Shown here piece by piece: positions 27,831 through 39,052 of a DNA stretch of 64,000 bases. The stretch is taken from positions 62,001-126,000 of the forward strand of contig NZ_QHKL01000003.1 in the NCBI RefSeq assembly GCF_003947415.1, read 5' to 3'. Made by a program: the position numbers and the translations under genes. Position 1 is the first letter of the stretch. Each line of letters opens with the position of its first letter. The notes beneath the pieces were generated by a model. It saw nothing but the letters and a program-made list of their open reading frames with translations. It made no database searches and was not told the DNA's origin. This stretch comes from Amycolatopsis sp. WAC 01376. GTDB lineage: Bacteria > Actinomycetota > Actinomycetes > Mycobacteriales > Pseudonocardiaceae.

Positions 27831-27917
27831 CCCGGGAGTTCCTCCGTTGGTCGGTATCTGCTGAGCCTAAATAAGGAATAAGGTGCGCGTAAAGCTGGGT
27901 GGAAGGAGAGCCATATC

Positions 27918-29378
<1,461 letters not shown>

Positions 29379-29390
29379 CCCACTAGCGGT

Positions 29391-29443
29391 GCTATGAAAG
29401 GTCCTTTCCTTGCAAATTTTGCAAGGAAAGGACCTTTCATAGC
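29391..29443. terminator. 26-bp palindrome with AT-rich centre (TTGCAAA family)
   Basis: Perfect 26-bp arms meet at a single central T (29417), starting GCTATGAAAGGTCC and closing on CTTGCAAATTTTGCAAG. It lies between the convergent stops at 29378 and 29457. Close relatives with paired changes are at 34829-34881 and 41328-41382. Confidence 0.75.
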
Positions 29444-29456
29444 GTTCGTGGGGGGC

Positions 29457-31010
29457 TCAAACGAGCCAGGCGGCCGCATCCGGCGGCAGTTTCCCGTTCA
29501 CCAGCGGAACGCTCGACAGCAGCACCTCACCGGGCGGCAGCGCGATCGGGCTCGCCGACGTGTTCAGCGCGCACACCAGCCCGCCGCCGCGCCGCCGGAA
29601 CGCGAAACATCCCGCGGGCGCGCCGTACCACTCGAGATCGTCACCGCCGAAGGCCTTGTGCGACTTGCGGATCTCGATCGCCTGCCGGTACAGCGACAGC
29701 GTCGACGCCGGATCCTCCAGTTGCGCTTCCACCGTCACCGACGCCCACGAAGCGGGCATCGGCAGCCACGTCCGCGGATTGCGCGAGAACCCGAACGGCG
29801 GCAGGTCGCCTTCCCAAGGCAGCGGCACCCGTGACGCGTCGCGGCCGAACTCGGCGCCGGAGGTCTTGGCGCGCGGGTCCGCGAGCGCTTCCGGCGGGAG
29901 GTCGACGTTGCCGAGCCCCAGTTCCTCGCCGTTGTACAGGTAGACCACCCCGGGCAGCGCGAGTTCGACGAGCGCCATCGCCCGCGCTCGCCGCACGCCG
30001 CGTTCGCCGCCGCCGTAGCGGCTGACCTGCCGCCAGACGTCGTGGTTGCCCAACGTCCAGGTGGCGGGGGCCCCGGCCGACTTCGGCACCGCCAGGGACC
30101 GCTCGATGGCCGTCCGCAGCGCGTCCGCGTCGAAATGCGTGAGCACGAGCCGGAAGTCGAACGCCAGATGCAGTTCGTCGGGCCGCAGGTAGCGCGCGAG
30201 GCGTTTGTCGTCGGTCACCCAGATCTCGCCGGCGGCCATCGTGCCCGGGTACTCGTCGAGCACCTTGCGGATCATCTGGTGGATCTCGTGGACGCGGTCG
30301 TTGTCGAACCTCGGGTCGTAGAACTCGCTCGGCCCGAGCGGGTTCACCCGCGGGTCCATGTCCGGCAGGCCCGGCGGTTTCGCCATGCCGTGCGCGACGT
30401 CGACGCGGAAGCCGTCCACCCCGTGGTCCAGCCAGAACCGCAGGGTCCGCTCCAGATCGGCGGCGACCTCGTGGTTGGCCCAGTTCAGGTCCGGCTGTTG
30501 CGGCGAGAACAGGTGCAGGTACCACTGGCCGTCCGGGACCCGCGTCCACGCCGGGCCGCCGAACGCGCTGACCCAGTTGTTCGGCGGCAGGTCGCCGCGC
30601 GGGCCCAGCCCGTCACGGAAGATGTAGCGATCCCGCTCGGGGCCGCCCGGCGGCGCCGCCATCGCCGATTTGAACCAGGCGTGGGTGTTGCTGGTGTGGT
30701 TGGGGACGACGTCGACGGTGACCTTGATGCCGCGTTTGTGCGCCTCGGTCAGGAGGACGTCGAAGTCGCCGAGGGTGCCGAACATCGGGTCGACGTCGCG
30801 CGGGTCCGCGATGTCGTAGCCGTGGTCGGCCATGGGGGAGCGGTAGAACGGCGTCAGCCACAACGCGTCGACCCCGAGCAGCTCCAGGTACCCGAGCTTG
30901 CCGCGGATGCCTTCGAGGTCACCGACGCCGTCCCCGTCCGAATCGGCGAACGAGCGCACGTACACCTGGTAGAAGACCGCCTGGTCCCACCAAGCCGCGC
31001 CCGTCGCCAT
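29457..31010 (-). CDS. aglA: GH13 alpha-glucosidase
   Basis: A 517-residue glycoside hydrolase family 13 enzyme. The four conserved regions are present: DVVPNHTS (I), GFRVDVAH with the Asp nucleophile (II), GEIWV with the acid/base Glu (III) and LGNHD (IV). It has no signal peptide, so it acts in the cytoplasm on short alpha-glucosides. ATG 31010 overlaps the stop of glbO and gives the usual start just before WWDQAVFYQVYVRSF. The order aglA-glbO matches M. tuberculosis Rv2471-Rv2470. Confidence 0.92.
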   Translation of the reverse strand: MATGAAWWDQAVFYQVYVRSFADSDGDGVGDLEGIRGKLGYLELLGVDALWLTPFYRSPMADHGYDIADPRDVDPMFGTLGDFDVLLTEAHKRGIKVTVDVVPNHTSNTHAWFKSAMAAPPGGPERDRYIFRDGLGPRGDLPPNNWVSAFGGPAWTRVPDGQWYLHLFSPQQPDLNWANHEVAADLERTLRFWLDHGVDGFRVDVAHGMAKPPGLPDMDPRVNPLGPSEFYDPRFDNDRVHEIHQMIRKVLDEYPGTMAAGEIWVTDDKRLARYLRPDELHLAFDFRLVLTHFDADALRTAIERSLAVPKSAGAPATWTLGNHDVWRQVSRYGGGERGVRRARAMALVELALPGVVYLYNGEELGLGNVDLPPEALADPRAKTSGAEFGRDASRVPLPWEGDLPPFGFSRNPRTWLPMPASWASVTVEAQLEDPASTLSLYRQAIEIRKSHKAFGGDDLEWYGAPAGCFAFRRRGGGLVCALNTSASPIALPPGEVLLSSVPLVNGKLPPDAAAWLV

Positions 31011-31399
31011 CACACGAAGCTGTTCATCATGCTGTTGGCGGCCATTTCGAGATACGCCCACAGCTGCGAGCGGTAGGGCTCCTCGATGTTCTCCTCGTCG
31101 ACCGCGATCTTGATGCAGCGCAACCAGGCGTCGCGTTCGATCGGGCCGATCTTGAACGGGGCGTGCCGCATCCGCAGCCGAGGGTGACCGCGCTGATCCG
31201 AGTAGGTGTGCGGGCCGCCCCAGTACTGCATGAGGAACAGCCGGAAACGCTCCTCGGCCGGGCCGAGGTCCTCCTCGGGGTACAGCGGGCGAAGCACCTC
31301 GTCGACGGCGACTTCGGCGTAGAACCGCGCGACGATCCGGGTGAAGACCGGTTCACCGCCGATCGCTTCGTACAAGGTGGTGGGGTCAGGTTCGGTCAC
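31010..31399 (-). CDS. glbO: Group II truncated hemoglobin
   Basis: A 129-residue 2-on-2 globin. [22 protein letters not shown] starts helices [32 protein letters not shown] carries the CD1/E region and the proximal His (MRHAPF), and [11 protein letters not shown] helix G has the conserved Trp. GTG 31399 was chosen for its spacing from GGAG; GTG 31405 is also possible. Its stop overlaps the aglA start. Such globins bind O2 and NO at the membrane or in the cytoplasm. Confidence 0.93.
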   Translation of the reverse strand: MTEPDPTTLYEAIGGEPVFTRIVARFYAEVAVDEVLRPLYPEEDLGPAEERFRLFLMQYWGGPHTYSDQRGHPRLRMRHAPFKIGPIERDAWLRCIKIAVDEENIEEPYRSQLWAYLEMAANSMMNSFV

Positions 31400-31425
31400 G
31401 GGCACAGCTCCATTCTGCCCTTGTC

Positions 31426-32403
31426 CTACTGCGGGGCGGGGCCGGTGGACATAAAGCGTCCCAGCGGCGGCTCGAAGCCGGCTTCGTCCAGCGCGGCGAG
31501 CAGATGCGCCCGCAACGCGCGCTGCACTGCCCACTGCTTGCCCGGGCGGACCTTCACCGTCATGCGGACCTTGATGCCTTCGGGCGTGACGGTCTCCACA
31601 CCGAGCATCTCCGGCGGCTCCAGGACGCTCGGGGCCAGCCCTTCGCTCTCCAGGAGCGTCGTCGACTTCTGGGCCATCAGTTCGATGGCCTTCTCGACGT
31701 CGGCGGAGTAGCTGAGGGGGACATCGACGACGGCGACCGCGAAGCCCTGGCTCGAGTTGCCGACCCGGAGCACCTCGCCGTTGCGGACGTACCAGACGGT
31801 GCCGTTGATGTCACGCAGGGTGGTGATCCGGAGGCCCACGGCCTCGACGGTGCCGGAGGCCTCACCGACGTCGACGACGTCACCGACGCCGTATTGGTCC
31901 TCGATCATCATGAAGATCCCGGAGAGGAAGTCTTTGACGAGATTCTGCGCGCCGAAACCGAGCGCGACGCCGACGATGCCGGCGGAGGCGATGATCGGCG
32001 CCAGGTCGATGCCCAGTTCGCCGAGTACGAGGATGAACGCGAGGCCGTAGATCAGGAACGTGGCCATCGACTTGAGCACCGAGCCGATCGTGGCGGCACG
32101 CTGACGACGTCGTTCCACCACAGCCGATCCCAGCACCTCGGGAGCCTTCTCCCGCAGCGGTCTCAACAGGGCGGGGAGCTTCTTGGAACCGCTCGGCATC
32201 CGCGTCACGCGGTTGATCAGACGTCGCACCAGGTACCGCAGCAGGAACGCCACGGCGACGATCATCAGGATCTTGATCGGCTTCGTCAGCAGCCAGCCTG
32301 CCGACGCGGACAGCCACTCGTTTTTTGTGACCTGGAACACCTGGTAACAGAAGGTTTCGACGTCTCGCGTGCAAGCCGGGGGTTCGGTGGGCAGCAGGTT
32401 CAC
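31426..32403 (-). CDS. Small-conductance mechanosensitive channel (MscS family)
   Basis: A 325-residue membrane protein with three or more helices. The pore-lining TM3 and beta domain are typical: [26 protein letters not shown], then [30 protein letters not shown]. It releases solutes on osmotic downshock. GTG 32403 begins the conserved part; the frame runs 40 codons further with poor content. It lies between glbO and the HNH gene, where M. tuberculosis has no channel gene. Confidence 0.9.
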   Translation of the reverse strand: MNLLPTEPPACTRDVETFCYQVFQVTKNEWLSASAGWLLTKPIKILMIVAVAFLLRYLVRRLINRVTRMPSGSKKLPALLRPLREKAPEVLGSAVVERRRQRAATIGSVLKSMATFLIYGLAFILVLGELGIDLAPIIASAGIVGVALGFGAQNLVKDFLSGIFMMIEDQYGVGDVVDVGEASGTVEAVGLRITTLRDINGTVWYVRNGEVLRVGNSSQGFAVAVVDVPLSYSADVEKAIELMAQKSTTLLESEGLAPSVLEPPEMLGVETVTPEGIKVRMTVKVRPGKQWAVQRALRAHLLAALDEAGFEPPLGRFMSTGPAPQ

Positions 32404-32581
32404 TGAGAAGAAATGTCCTTTCGTACTCGGCGGGTTCGTTCGCGCTGCTCCGCGCGACGGGATTTGAAATACGTGCTTACAGGTGGCCGCCGGGTCGCGG
32501 GCATGTGACACGTCCACTAACACACGTGCGTTTTGGGGCTGATCTGTGGTCGACTATGCCTGCACCGGTGGAGGTGGTCGA

Positions 32582-33316
32582 GTGCCAGACCGACAACCCA
32601 TCCCCCTCGGCGTCCCGAGCCAAGCCTTGGCCGGACAGGCGCCGGAGGTCGTGTTGCGCGCTCATCCGGGAGGTGCCCCCTCGCACGGGGCGCCACCGGG
32701 AGGGCCCGGAACGCGGCCAGGGGGTGTAGCCCGCCCGCCCGGACAGCGTAGAGGGCGGGACCCGTCGACTACGGCGGCACCCACGACGACATCAGCGTCG
32801 TCTTGGGGTCGCAGACGGGTATTGCTGTTGAACGCCACGTTCGAGCCGCTGACGGCGCTGCCGTTGCGGCGCGCGGTGGTCCTCGTGATGTGCGGCAAGG
32901 CCGAGGTGGTGCACGGAGACCCGGGAGGGCACGAACTGCACGCCGCCACGGTCTCGCTGCCCGTGCCTTCGGTGATCCGGCTGAGCACCTACGTGCGCGT
33001 GCCCTACCGCGCACAGGTGCCGCTGACCCGGGCCGGGCTGATGCACCGCGATCGATACCGCTGTGCCTACTGCGGAGGGCGGGCCGAGACGATCGACCAT
33101 GTCGTCCCGCGCAGCCGCGGTGGCCCCCACAGCTGGACGAACTGCGTGGCCTGTTGCGCCAAGTGCAACCACCGGAAGGCGGACAAGCTGCTTTCCGAGA
33201 TCGGCTGGCGGCTTCGCGTCGTGCCGAGGGCCCCGCACGGGCCGCACTGGCGGCTGCTCGCGCATTCGAAGGAGGCCGACCCGTTGTGGCGGCCGTACCT
33301 GGGAACCGCGGCCTGA
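32582..33316 (+). CDS. HNH endonuclease
   Basis: The catalytic part is clear: VLLLNATFEPLTALPLRRAV, then a zinc-binding CAYCG, the HNH core TIDHVVPRSRGGPHSWTN and CAKCNHRKADK. It matches the HNH protein found beside glbO in M. tuberculosis (Rv2469c). GTG 32582 was chosen because GGTGGAGG lies about 7 bp upstream. The first ~78 residues are low-complexity and may not be translated, since family members usually start close to VLLLNATFEPL (about 32816). No restriction or phage context. Confidence 0.8.
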   Translation: MPDRQPIPLGVPSQALAGQAPEVVLRAHPGGAPSHGAPPGGPGTRPGGVARPPGQRRGRDPSTTAAPTTTSASSWGRRRVLLLNATFEPLTALPLRRAVVLVMCGKAEVVHGDPGGHELHAATVSLPVPSVIRLSTYVRVPYRAQVPLTRAGLMHRDRYRCAYCGGRAETIDHVVPRSRGGPHSWTNCVACCAKCNHRKADKLLSEIGWRLRVVPRAPHGPHWRLLAHSKEADPLWRPYLGTAA

Positions 33317-33434
33317 TCCGGCTATGAACACGTCGGCGCCCCGGCTGCCTTTCGGCGGCCGGGGCGAGCCGATGATGCCGTGATGAAGCTCGTTACGGAG
33401 TGCGCCGTCCCCCGCTGACCGGTCGTGCCCGAAC

Positions 33435-33788
33435 TCAGGCGGCGAGGGAGAAGTCGCTCTGGCAGGTGACGCGGGTGCCACGGGTGACGCGGGTTCCGCG
33501 CGTGACTCGCGTGCCGCAGGTGACGCGCGTTCCGGCGGTCACGCGGGTGCCGCGAGTGACGCGCGTGCCACGGGTGACCCGAGTGCCGGCGGTGACACGA
33601 GTGCCCCGGGTGACGCGGGTTCCCCGAGTGACCCGGGTACCGGCGGTGACCCGCGTACCCCGAGTGACACGAGTACCGCGAGTAACCCGTGTGCCCGCCG
33701 TCACACGCGTGCCGGGGACGAATCCAATTTCGAAGAGTGACGAAACGTCGTCGATGATCGCCTGGCCGGGTGTCTGGGTGCTCTGCAT
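33435..33788 (-). CDS. TRVT hexapeptide-repeat protein (unrecognised)
   Basis: A 117-residue protein read on the minus strand from ATG 33788, with AGGAGG ending 7 bases before it. Residues 1-26 are a non-repetitive leader containing AIIDDVSSLFEIGF. Residues 27-110 are 14 consecutive hexapeptides TRVTxG, where x runs A,R,R,A,R,R,A,R,R,A,C,R,R,C (the last Gly is Gln). The tail is SDFSLAA. There is no signal peptide or membrane segment. The main period is 18 residues (A-R-R). The two Cys lie exactly 18 residues apart. It interrupts a block otherwise conserved with M. tuberculosis. It could be a beta-solenoid or a multi-core peptide precursor; no modifying enzyme is adjacent. Confidence 0.75.
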   Translation of the reverse strand: MQSTQTPGQAIIDDVSSLFEIGFVPGTRVTAGTRVTRGTRVTRGTRVTAGTRVTRGTRVTRGTRVTAGTRVTRGTRVTRGTRVTAGTRVTCGTRVTRGTRVTRGTRVTCQSDFSLAA

Positions 33789-33861
33789 GACATATCCTCC
33801 TGCGACCGGTGCGTTACCTGCTGGGGTGGGAGAGCTGGGCGCAAGGCCCGTACAGGTGAAA

Positions 33862-33890
33862 AAGCTACGAGGATTTCAAGGCTCCGACAA
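33862..33890 (-). promoter_or_regulatory. Promoter of the TRVT-repeat gene
   Basis: On the minus strand TTGTCG (33890-33885) and TAGCTT (33867-33862) are exactly 17 bp apart. The implied 5' leader is about 65 bases, ending in the AGGAGG site before ATG 33788. Confidence 0.5.
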
Positions 33891-34079
33891 GACGACAGCG
33901 CCGGGTGCGGCCGCCCGTACGTTGAGTTGCAACCTTTCGGCCTTGAGGGCTTCGCCCCAACGTGGGAGCGCTTTCGCGGCAAGCGGCGGACGGCCCCCTC
34001 CGGACGGTGAGCGGTAGGTGCCGGGGCGCACACCCGTGCGAGCGGGTGCGGCCGCGCGGCATCGGATACGCTCACGCGC

Positions 34080-34337
34080 GTGAACCTTGTCGAGACGATC
34101 CTGGTCTTCGCGGTGATCCCCTTGGCCATCTACGCGCTTTGCGGGGTGGCCACGCTGCGGTCGAAGGGCGCGGGCGTCGCCCGGTACCGGCCGGGGCAGC
34201 CGTGGGAGTACCCGGCCATGTGGTGGAGCGCCAACCCCGACGGGGTCGGCGCCAGGCATTCGCACGCGGGCGGCGCGACCGCCGTCGGTGCGGCGGACGG
34301 AGCTTCGGTGACGGGAGGCGCTCGTGGCAACTGGTGA
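34080..34337 (+). CDS. ctaJ: aa3-type cytochrome oxidase subunit CtaJ
   Basis: An 85-residue protein with one N-terminal membrane helix (MNLVETILVFAVIPLAIYAL) and a polar segment containing YRPGQPWEYPAMWWSANP. Both are features of the small CtaJ subunit of the actinobacterial bc1-aa3 supercomplex. It overlaps the downstream DUF5130 gene by 14 bp, the same neighbourhood as in mycobacteria, where both products belong to the respiratory supercomplex. The assignment rests on family recollection plus synteny. Confidence 0.75.
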   Translation: MNLVETILVFAVIPLAIYALCGVATLRSKGAGVARYRPGQPWEYPAMWWSANPDGVGARHSHAGGATAVGAADGASVTGGARGNW

Positions 34338-34806
34338 ACTGACCCATTCGTCCACCGCTGTTGACGAAGAGCCCGGTTACGGCGCCGCCGTTACTTCCAG
34401 CGGCCGGGTTTCCGCCGCCAAGATGTACGAACCGGCTGGGCCGATCAGCCCATTCACCACCCAGCAGCTTGCCCGGCTGGACGAGGCGCTGACGCTGGCC
34501 AGCCGCGAGACCGGCCTGGACTTCAGTGTGTACCTCGGCGACCTCGGTGAGGACACGCGCGTCACCGCCGAAGGCCTGCTGGCCTCGACCGACAACCCGG
34601 CCGACGCCGTGGTCGTCGCCGTGTCGCCCGGACAGCGCGCCATCGAGATCGTGACGGGCTCGCAGGCCCGATTCCGCCTGCCCGACCGCGGCGCGAAGCT
34701 CGCCGTGGCCAGCATGGTGGCCTCCTTCAAGGAAGGCGACCTCATCGGCGGCCTCGTGAACGCACTTCGCATGCTGAGCGACCAGGCCGGCGCTCCGCAG
34801 CACTGA
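34324..34806 (+). CDS. DUF5130 (TPM-like) supercomplex-associated protein
   Basis: A 160-residue protein. After a polar N-terminus it reads ISPFTTQQLARLDEALTLAS, then FSVYLGDLGEDTR and RFRLPDRGAKLAVASMVASF, as in DUF5130/TPM-fold proteins. The M. tuberculosis neighbour in this position is Rv2468c, whose M. smegmatis counterpart co-purifies with the bc1-aa3 respiratory supercomplex. Start overlaps ctaJ by 14 bp, so they are probably made together. A long palindrome follows 22 bp after the stop. Confidence 0.8.
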   Translation: MATGELTHSSTAVDEEPGYGAAVTSSGRVSAAKMYEPAGPISPFTTQQLARLDEALTLASRETGLDFSVYLGDLGEDTRVTAEGLLASTDNPADAVVVAVSPGQRAIEIVTGSQARFRLPDRGAKLAVASMVASFKEGDLIGGLVNALRMLSDQAGAPQH

Positions 34807-34828
34807 CGCTCTTCAGCCGCTTTCAAGC

Positions 34829-34881
34829 GCAATGAACGGTCCTTTCCTTGCAAAATTTGCAAGGAAAGGACCGTTCATTGC
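34829..34881. terminator. 26-bp palindrome with AT-rich centre (TTGCAAA family)
   Basis: Perfect 26-bp arms around a single central A (34855), starting GCAATGAACGGTCC and closing on CTTGCAAAATTTGCAAG. It separates the convergent stops at 34806 and 34891. Compared with 29391-29443, AAAGG has become AACGG on one arm with the matching change on the other. Confidence 0.75.
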
Positions 34882-34890
34882 ATTACGGGA

Positions 34891-37464
34891 CTAGACCCCG
34901 GCCTGCGAGTCGAACTCACGGGCGGCCAGCGCCCGCACGATCCCGGCCCGGCCTTCCGACACCAGACGGCGCAGCGCCGCCGGGTGCTCCCCGGTCAGCC
35001 ACTCGTCCGACGCCTTGACGGCCGCCGGTTCGACGGCCCACGACGGGTACAGCCCGACCACGGTCGGCTGCGCCCGCTCGCTGGAGCGCCGCTGCCACAC
35101 CTCGTCGATGACCTCGAAGTAGCGCGTCACGTAGTCGCCGAGCAGGTGCTTCTGGCCGGGGTGGGAGAAGCCGGTGATGAGCGAGTCGCTGACCGCGTTG
35201 GGCAGCTCGTCGTCGTACACCACCCGTTGCCACGCGTCGGCCTTGGCCTCGGCGGTCGGCCGCAGCGCCCGCGAGCGTTCCGCCTGACGCCGTCCGGCGG
35301 CGGTGTCGTCCTTCGCGAGCTCCGTGTCGATCTCGGGGTTCTCCGCCTTGCCGTGCGCGACGAGCGCGTGCAGCAGCCGCCAGCGCAGGTCGGTGTCGAC
35401 GGTCAGGCCGTCGAGGGGCGCCGTGCCGTCGAGCCAGCCCGCGATGATCGCCAGCGTCTTCTCGTCGAGCACGCATCCGGCGAGCGAGTTGACGAACGCG
35501 AGCTGGTGGTCCGAACCGGCCTCGGCGCCCTGCGCCAGCTCCAGCAGCCGCGAGCTGAACTCCGGCCAGCCCTTGTCCGCCGCCCACGCCGGGTTCGCGT
35601 ACGAGTTCAGCGCCGTCTGCGCCTGCAGCAGCAGCCGCTGCACCACGCCGACCTCGGTCTCGGTGTGCACGCCGCGCTGCACCAGCGTGACGAAGTCGCG
35701 GGCCTTGAGCTCGGCCTCGCGCGTCATCTCCCACGCCGCCGACCAGCACAGCGTGCGGGGCAGCGGTTCGGTGATGTCGGCGATGCGGTCGATCAGCGTG
35801 GTCAGCGACGCCGGGTCGAGCCGCATCGTGCAGTAGGTCAGGTCGTCGTCGTTGACCAGCACGAGCTTGCCCGCCGGGAGACCGACCAGCGACGGCACCT
35901 CGGTGCGCTCGCCGTCGACGTCGAGTTCGACGCGGTGCTTGCGGACGATCTTGCCGTTCTCGTCCTCGTCGTAGACGCCGACCGCGACCCGGTGCGTGCG
36001 CAGTTCACCGGCACCCGGCTTGGCACCGGTCTGGGTGACGGCGAACGAGGTGTACGCGCCGTCGGCGCCGACCTCGTAGCGCGGGCTCAGCGAGTTGAGA
36101 CCGGTGGTCTCCAGCCACTGCGCGCTCCACCACGACAGGTTGCGGCCCGAGGCCTCTTCCAGCGCGCCCAGCAGATCCGCCAGGGTCGCGTTGCCCCAGG
36201 CGTGCTTGCCGAAGTAGACCTTGAGGCCTTCGAGGAAGTGGTCGAGACCGACGTAGGCGACGAGCTGCTTCAGGACACTCGCGCCCTTGGCGTAGGTGAT
36301 CCCGTCGAAGTTCACCTCGACCGCGTGCAGGTCGACGATGTCCGCGGCGATCGGATGCGTCGAGGGCAGCTGGTCCTGCCGGTATGCCCACGACTTCTCG
36401 ATGTTCGCGAAGCTGGTCCAAGCGTTCTTGTACTCGGTGGCCTCGGCCTGGGCGAGCACACTCGCGAAGGTCGCGAACGACTCGTTCAGCCACAGGTCGT
36501 CCCACCAGCGCATGGTGACCAGGTCACCGAACCACATGTGCGCCATCTCGTGCAGCAGCGTCTCGGCGCGGCGCTCGTAGTAGTAGCGCGTGACGCGGCT
36601 CCGGAAGACGTAGTCCTCCAGGAAGGTGACGGCGCCGGCGTTCTCCATCGCGCCCGCGTTGAACTCCGGCACGAACAGCTGGTCGTACTTGGAGAACGGG
36701 TACGGGGTGGCGAATTTCTCGTGGTAGAAGGCGAAACCCTGTTTGGTCTCGGTGAACAGCTTGTCCGCGTCCATATGCTCGGCGAGCGAGGCGCGGCAGT
36801 AGATGCCCAGCGGGATCGTGCGGTGGTCGTCGGAGAACTCGTCGCGCCACTCGCTGTACGGGCCGGCGATCAACGCGACCAGGTAGGTCGAGATCCGCTC
36901 GGACACCTTGAACACGGTGCGGACGGCCCCTTCCGGGGTCTCCTCGGCCGACTCGATCAGCGCGTTCGAAATGACCTTCCAGTCCTTCGGCGCGACGACG
37001 GTGAGCCGGTAGACCGACTTGAGGTCGGGCTGGTCGAAGCAGGCGAACATGCGCTTCGCGTCCGCGGTCTCGAACTGCGTGTAGAGGTAGACGCCGTCGT
37101 CGACCGGGTCGACGAAGCGGTGCAGGCCCTCGCCGGTGTTCATGTACCGGCAGACCGCGTCCACGACGAGCTCGTTCGACTCGGCGAGCGCGGGCAGCTC
37201 GACGCCCTTGTCCTCGACGTACCCGCTGACGTCGAGTTCCGTCCCGTTGAGGACGGCCGACTCGATCCCCTCGGCGACGATGTCGACCCACGACGCTTCG
37301 CCGCTTCTGGCGCTCGCGAACTTGATCGTCGTCTTCGACGTGAAGGTCTTCTCACCGGGACCGCCGCGGCCGTCGGTCAGATCCAGCTCGATGTCGTAGG
37401 ACTCGACGTCGAGCAGCTCCGCGCGCAGCTTGGCTTGGTCTCGGGTCAGGTTGGGGGCGGGCAC
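34891..37464 (-). CDS. pepN: Aminopeptidase N (M1 family)
   Basis: An 857-residue zinc aminopeptidase. The substrate-binding motif is GAMEN (about residue 271) and the zinc site is HEMAH with the third ligand Glu 18 residues later in LNESF. The C-terminal half is the helical ERAP1-like domain. It removes N-terminal residues from cytoplasmic peptides. Start GTG 37464 ([10 protein letters not shown]) is preferred to GTG 37470 because AGAGG is well spaced and it matches the mycobacterial start. It is divergent from the DsbA-like gene. Confidence 0.95.
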   Translation of the reverse strand: MPAPNLTRDQAKLRAELLDVESYDIELDLTDGRGGPGEKTFTSKTTIKFASARSGEASWVDIVAEGIESAVLNGTELDVSGYVEDKGVELPALAESNELVVDAVCRYMNTGEGLHRFVDPVDDGVYLYTQFETADAKRMFACFDQPDLKSVYRLTVVAPKDWKVISNALIESAEETPEGAVRTVFKVSERISTYLVALIAGPYSEWRDEFSDDHRTIPLGIYCRASLAEHMDADKLFTETKQGFAFYHEKFATPYPFSKYDQLFVPEFNAGAMENAGAVTFLEDYVFRSRVTRYYYERRAETLLHEMAHMWFGDLVTMRWWDDLWLNESFATFASVLAQAEATEYKNAWTSFANIEKSWAYRQDQLPSTHPIAADIVDLHAVEVNFDGITYAKGASVLKQLVAYVGLDHFLEGLKVYFGKHAWGNATLADLLGALEEASGRNLSWWSAQWLETTGLNSLSPRYEVGADGAYTSFAVTQTGAKPGAGELRTHRVAVGVYDEDENGKIVRKHRVELDVDGERTEVPSLVGLPAGKLVLVNDDDLTYCTMRLDPASLTTLIDRIADITEPLPRTLCWSAAWEMTREAELKARDFVTLVQRGVHTETEVGVVQRLLLQAQTALNSYANPAWAADKGWPEFSSRLLELAQGAEAGSDHQLAFVNSLAGCVLDEKTLAIIAGWLDGTAPLDGLTVDTDLRWRLLHALVAHGKAENPEIDTELAKDDTAAGRRQAERSRALRPTAEAKADAWQRVVYDDELPNAVSDSLITGFSHPGQKHLLGDYVTRYFEVIDEVWQRRSSERAQPTVVGLYPSWAVEPAAVKASDEWLTGEHPAALRRLVSEGRAGIVRALAAREFDSQAGV

Positions 37465-37631
37465 TGGCACCTCTGGTCATCGGTATCGGTTTTGGTTTCC
37501 AACTACTGGCATCCAATCATGTCCAGGCCGGTGCTGACGACGGGAACAACGCCGATGGCCGCGATGTTGGCTCGCTGTGTAGCACTCTGTGCGTACCGGC
37601 CCACCCAAGACGATGGCACTGGGAGAACTTG

Positions 37632-38252
37632 ATGACCGCCCCGTCCGAGACGACCAAGGTCGACTTCTACTTCGATCCGATCTGCCCGTTCGCCTGGATC
37701 AGCTCGCGCTGGATCCTCGAGGTGGAGAAGCACCGCGACCTCGACCTGAGGTTCCGGATCATGAGCCTGTCCGAGCTGAACAGCGGCCGCGAGGACCTGC
37801 CTGAGCAGTACAAGGAGCTGTTGGACCGCGGCTGGGGCCCCGTCCGCGTCGCCACCGCGCTGGCGCAGAAGAACGGCGAAGAGGCCCTGCGCGACTTCTA
37901 CACGGAGTTCGGCACGCGCCATCACAACCAGGGCGACAAGGACATCCCGAAGGTCATCAAGGAGACCCTCGAGGCCATCGGCGCCCCGGCCGAGCTGGCC
38001 GAGGCCGTGGAGTCGACCGAGTACGACGAAGCGCTGAAAAAGAGTCACTACGAAGGTATGAATCCAGTCGGAATGGACGTCGGCACCCCGACCATCCACA
38101 TCGACGGAGTCGCCTTCTTCGGCCCGGTGCTCAGCTCGATCCCGCGTGGCGAGGACGCCGTCAAGGTGTTCGACGGCGCCCGCGCGCTGGCGAGCTACCC
38201 GGACTTCTTCGAGCTGAAGCGCACCCGGTCCGGTGAGCTGAACTTCGACTAA
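37632..38252 (+). CDS. DsbA-family mycothiol-dependent reductase homologue with CPFA active site
   Basis: A 206-residue thioredoxin-fold protein with a helical insert, close to M. tuberculosis Rv2466c ([38 protein letters not shown]). Rv2466c has a CPWC active site and uses mycothiol. Here the motif reads CPFA, so the resolving Cys is gone and only a monothiol mechanism is possible. ATG 37632 follows GGGAG. It sits divergent from pepN as in M. tuberculosis (Rv2466c/Rv2467). Confidence 0.88.
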   Translation: MTAPSETTKVDFYFDPICPFAWISSRWILEVEKHRDLDLRFRIMSLSELNSGREDLPEQYKELLDRGWGPVRVATALAQKNGEEALRDFYTEFGTRHHNQGDKDIPKVIKETLEAIGAPAELAEAVESTEYDEALKKSHYEGMNPVGMDVGTPTIHIDGVAFFGPVLSSIPRGEDAVKVFDGARALASYPDFFELKRTRSGELNFD

Positions 38253-39052
38253 GGCGTCGCCAGTGCGGCCCTGGTGACATCGTCGGGGTAGGAGGACCTC
38301 GCGACGGCTTCGTCCGTCGTGAGGTCTCCCGCCGCGATCTGGTTCTTGAGCGCGACGAGTTCACGCAACCCGTCGCGGTGTTTCCCGATGAACGCGGTGT
38401 CGACGGGGTCGCCGTGCCCGGCCACGATGATCTTCGGCTCCAGCGCGAGGATCGCGTCCATCACGCCGGTCCATTCGGCCAGGAAACTGCCGTCGTTGAA
38501 GGAGAATGCGCTGAAGCCGGCTTCGGCGTTCTCGACGGCGTCGCCCGCGTAGATGACGCCCGCGTCGGGCACGTCCACGAACAGGTCGTGATCGGTGTGG
38601 GCCCGGCCGAGGAACCTGAGCACGACGGTGCGGCCGCCCAGGTCGATCTCGGCGGTGTCGGTGACCGGTTTGTCCGGCAGGGTGACCTCGGTGCGCTCCA
38701 GCGCCTCCGCCATCTCAGGCCGGTTTTCGCCGAGGTAGTGCTGGATCCACTTGCGCCGCGCGCCCTCCCCGTACGTGGTCAGCTCGGCCGAGCACCCTTC
38801 GTGTGCCCAGACGTCGCACGGCAGGAACGCCGTCGTGCCGAAGGCGTGGTCGAAATGCGCGTGGGTGTAGACGACCGACCACGGCAGCGGCGTGATCTCC
38901 CGTACCGCCGCGGCCAGTTCGGCGCCTTGATCGACGTCACCGCGGACGTCGACGACCAGGCAGCGCTCACTGCCCACGACGAGGCCGACGGTCAGGTCCA
39001 GCTCCTCGTAACGGCGGGCGTACACGCCGTCCGCGAGTTCGAGCCAAGTCAC
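38249..39052 (-). CDS. Metallo-beta-lactamase-fold hydrolase
   Basis: A 267-residue MBL-fold enzyme with zinc motif THAHFDH (about 62-68), later His ligands in GRAHTDHD and the bridging Asp in [11 protein letters not shown] 39052 overlaps the upstream gene's stop (GTGA) and GGAGG lies just before it, so the two genes are coupled. Its 3' end overlaps the convergent reductase gene by 4 bp. Substrate unknown; quorum lactonase, glyoxalase-like and other hydrolases share this pattern. Confidence 0.85.
   Translation of the reverse strand: MTWLELADGVYARRYEELDLTVGLVVGSERCLVVDVRGDVDQGAELAAAVREITPLPWSVVYTHAHFDHAFGTTAFLPCDVWAHEGCSAELTTYGEGARRKWIQHYLGENRPEMAEALERTEVTLPDKPVTDTAEIDLGGRTVVLRFLGRAHTDHDLFVDVPDAGVIYAGDAVENAEAGFSAFSFNDGSFLAEWTGVMDAILALEPKIIVAGHGDPVDTAFIGKHRDGLRELVALKNQIAAGDLTTDEAVARSSYPDDVTRAALATP

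Noticed and set aside
33461..33722. Possible CRISPR array
   Set aside because: The 18-bp units are contiguous with no unique spacers and differ only at wobble positions, which is coding repetition.
33400..34017. Plus-strand frame reading VTRVPR repeats over the TRVT gene
   Set aside because: It is the exact antisense of the repeat gene, with wobble bases in register, and its flanks are not protein-like. The minus strand has a 17-bp-spaced promoter, AGGAGG and ATG; the plus strand has none.
34984..37632. 882-codon plus-strand frame over pepN
   Set aside because: It is antisense to a fully recognisable aminopeptidase and lacks any motif.
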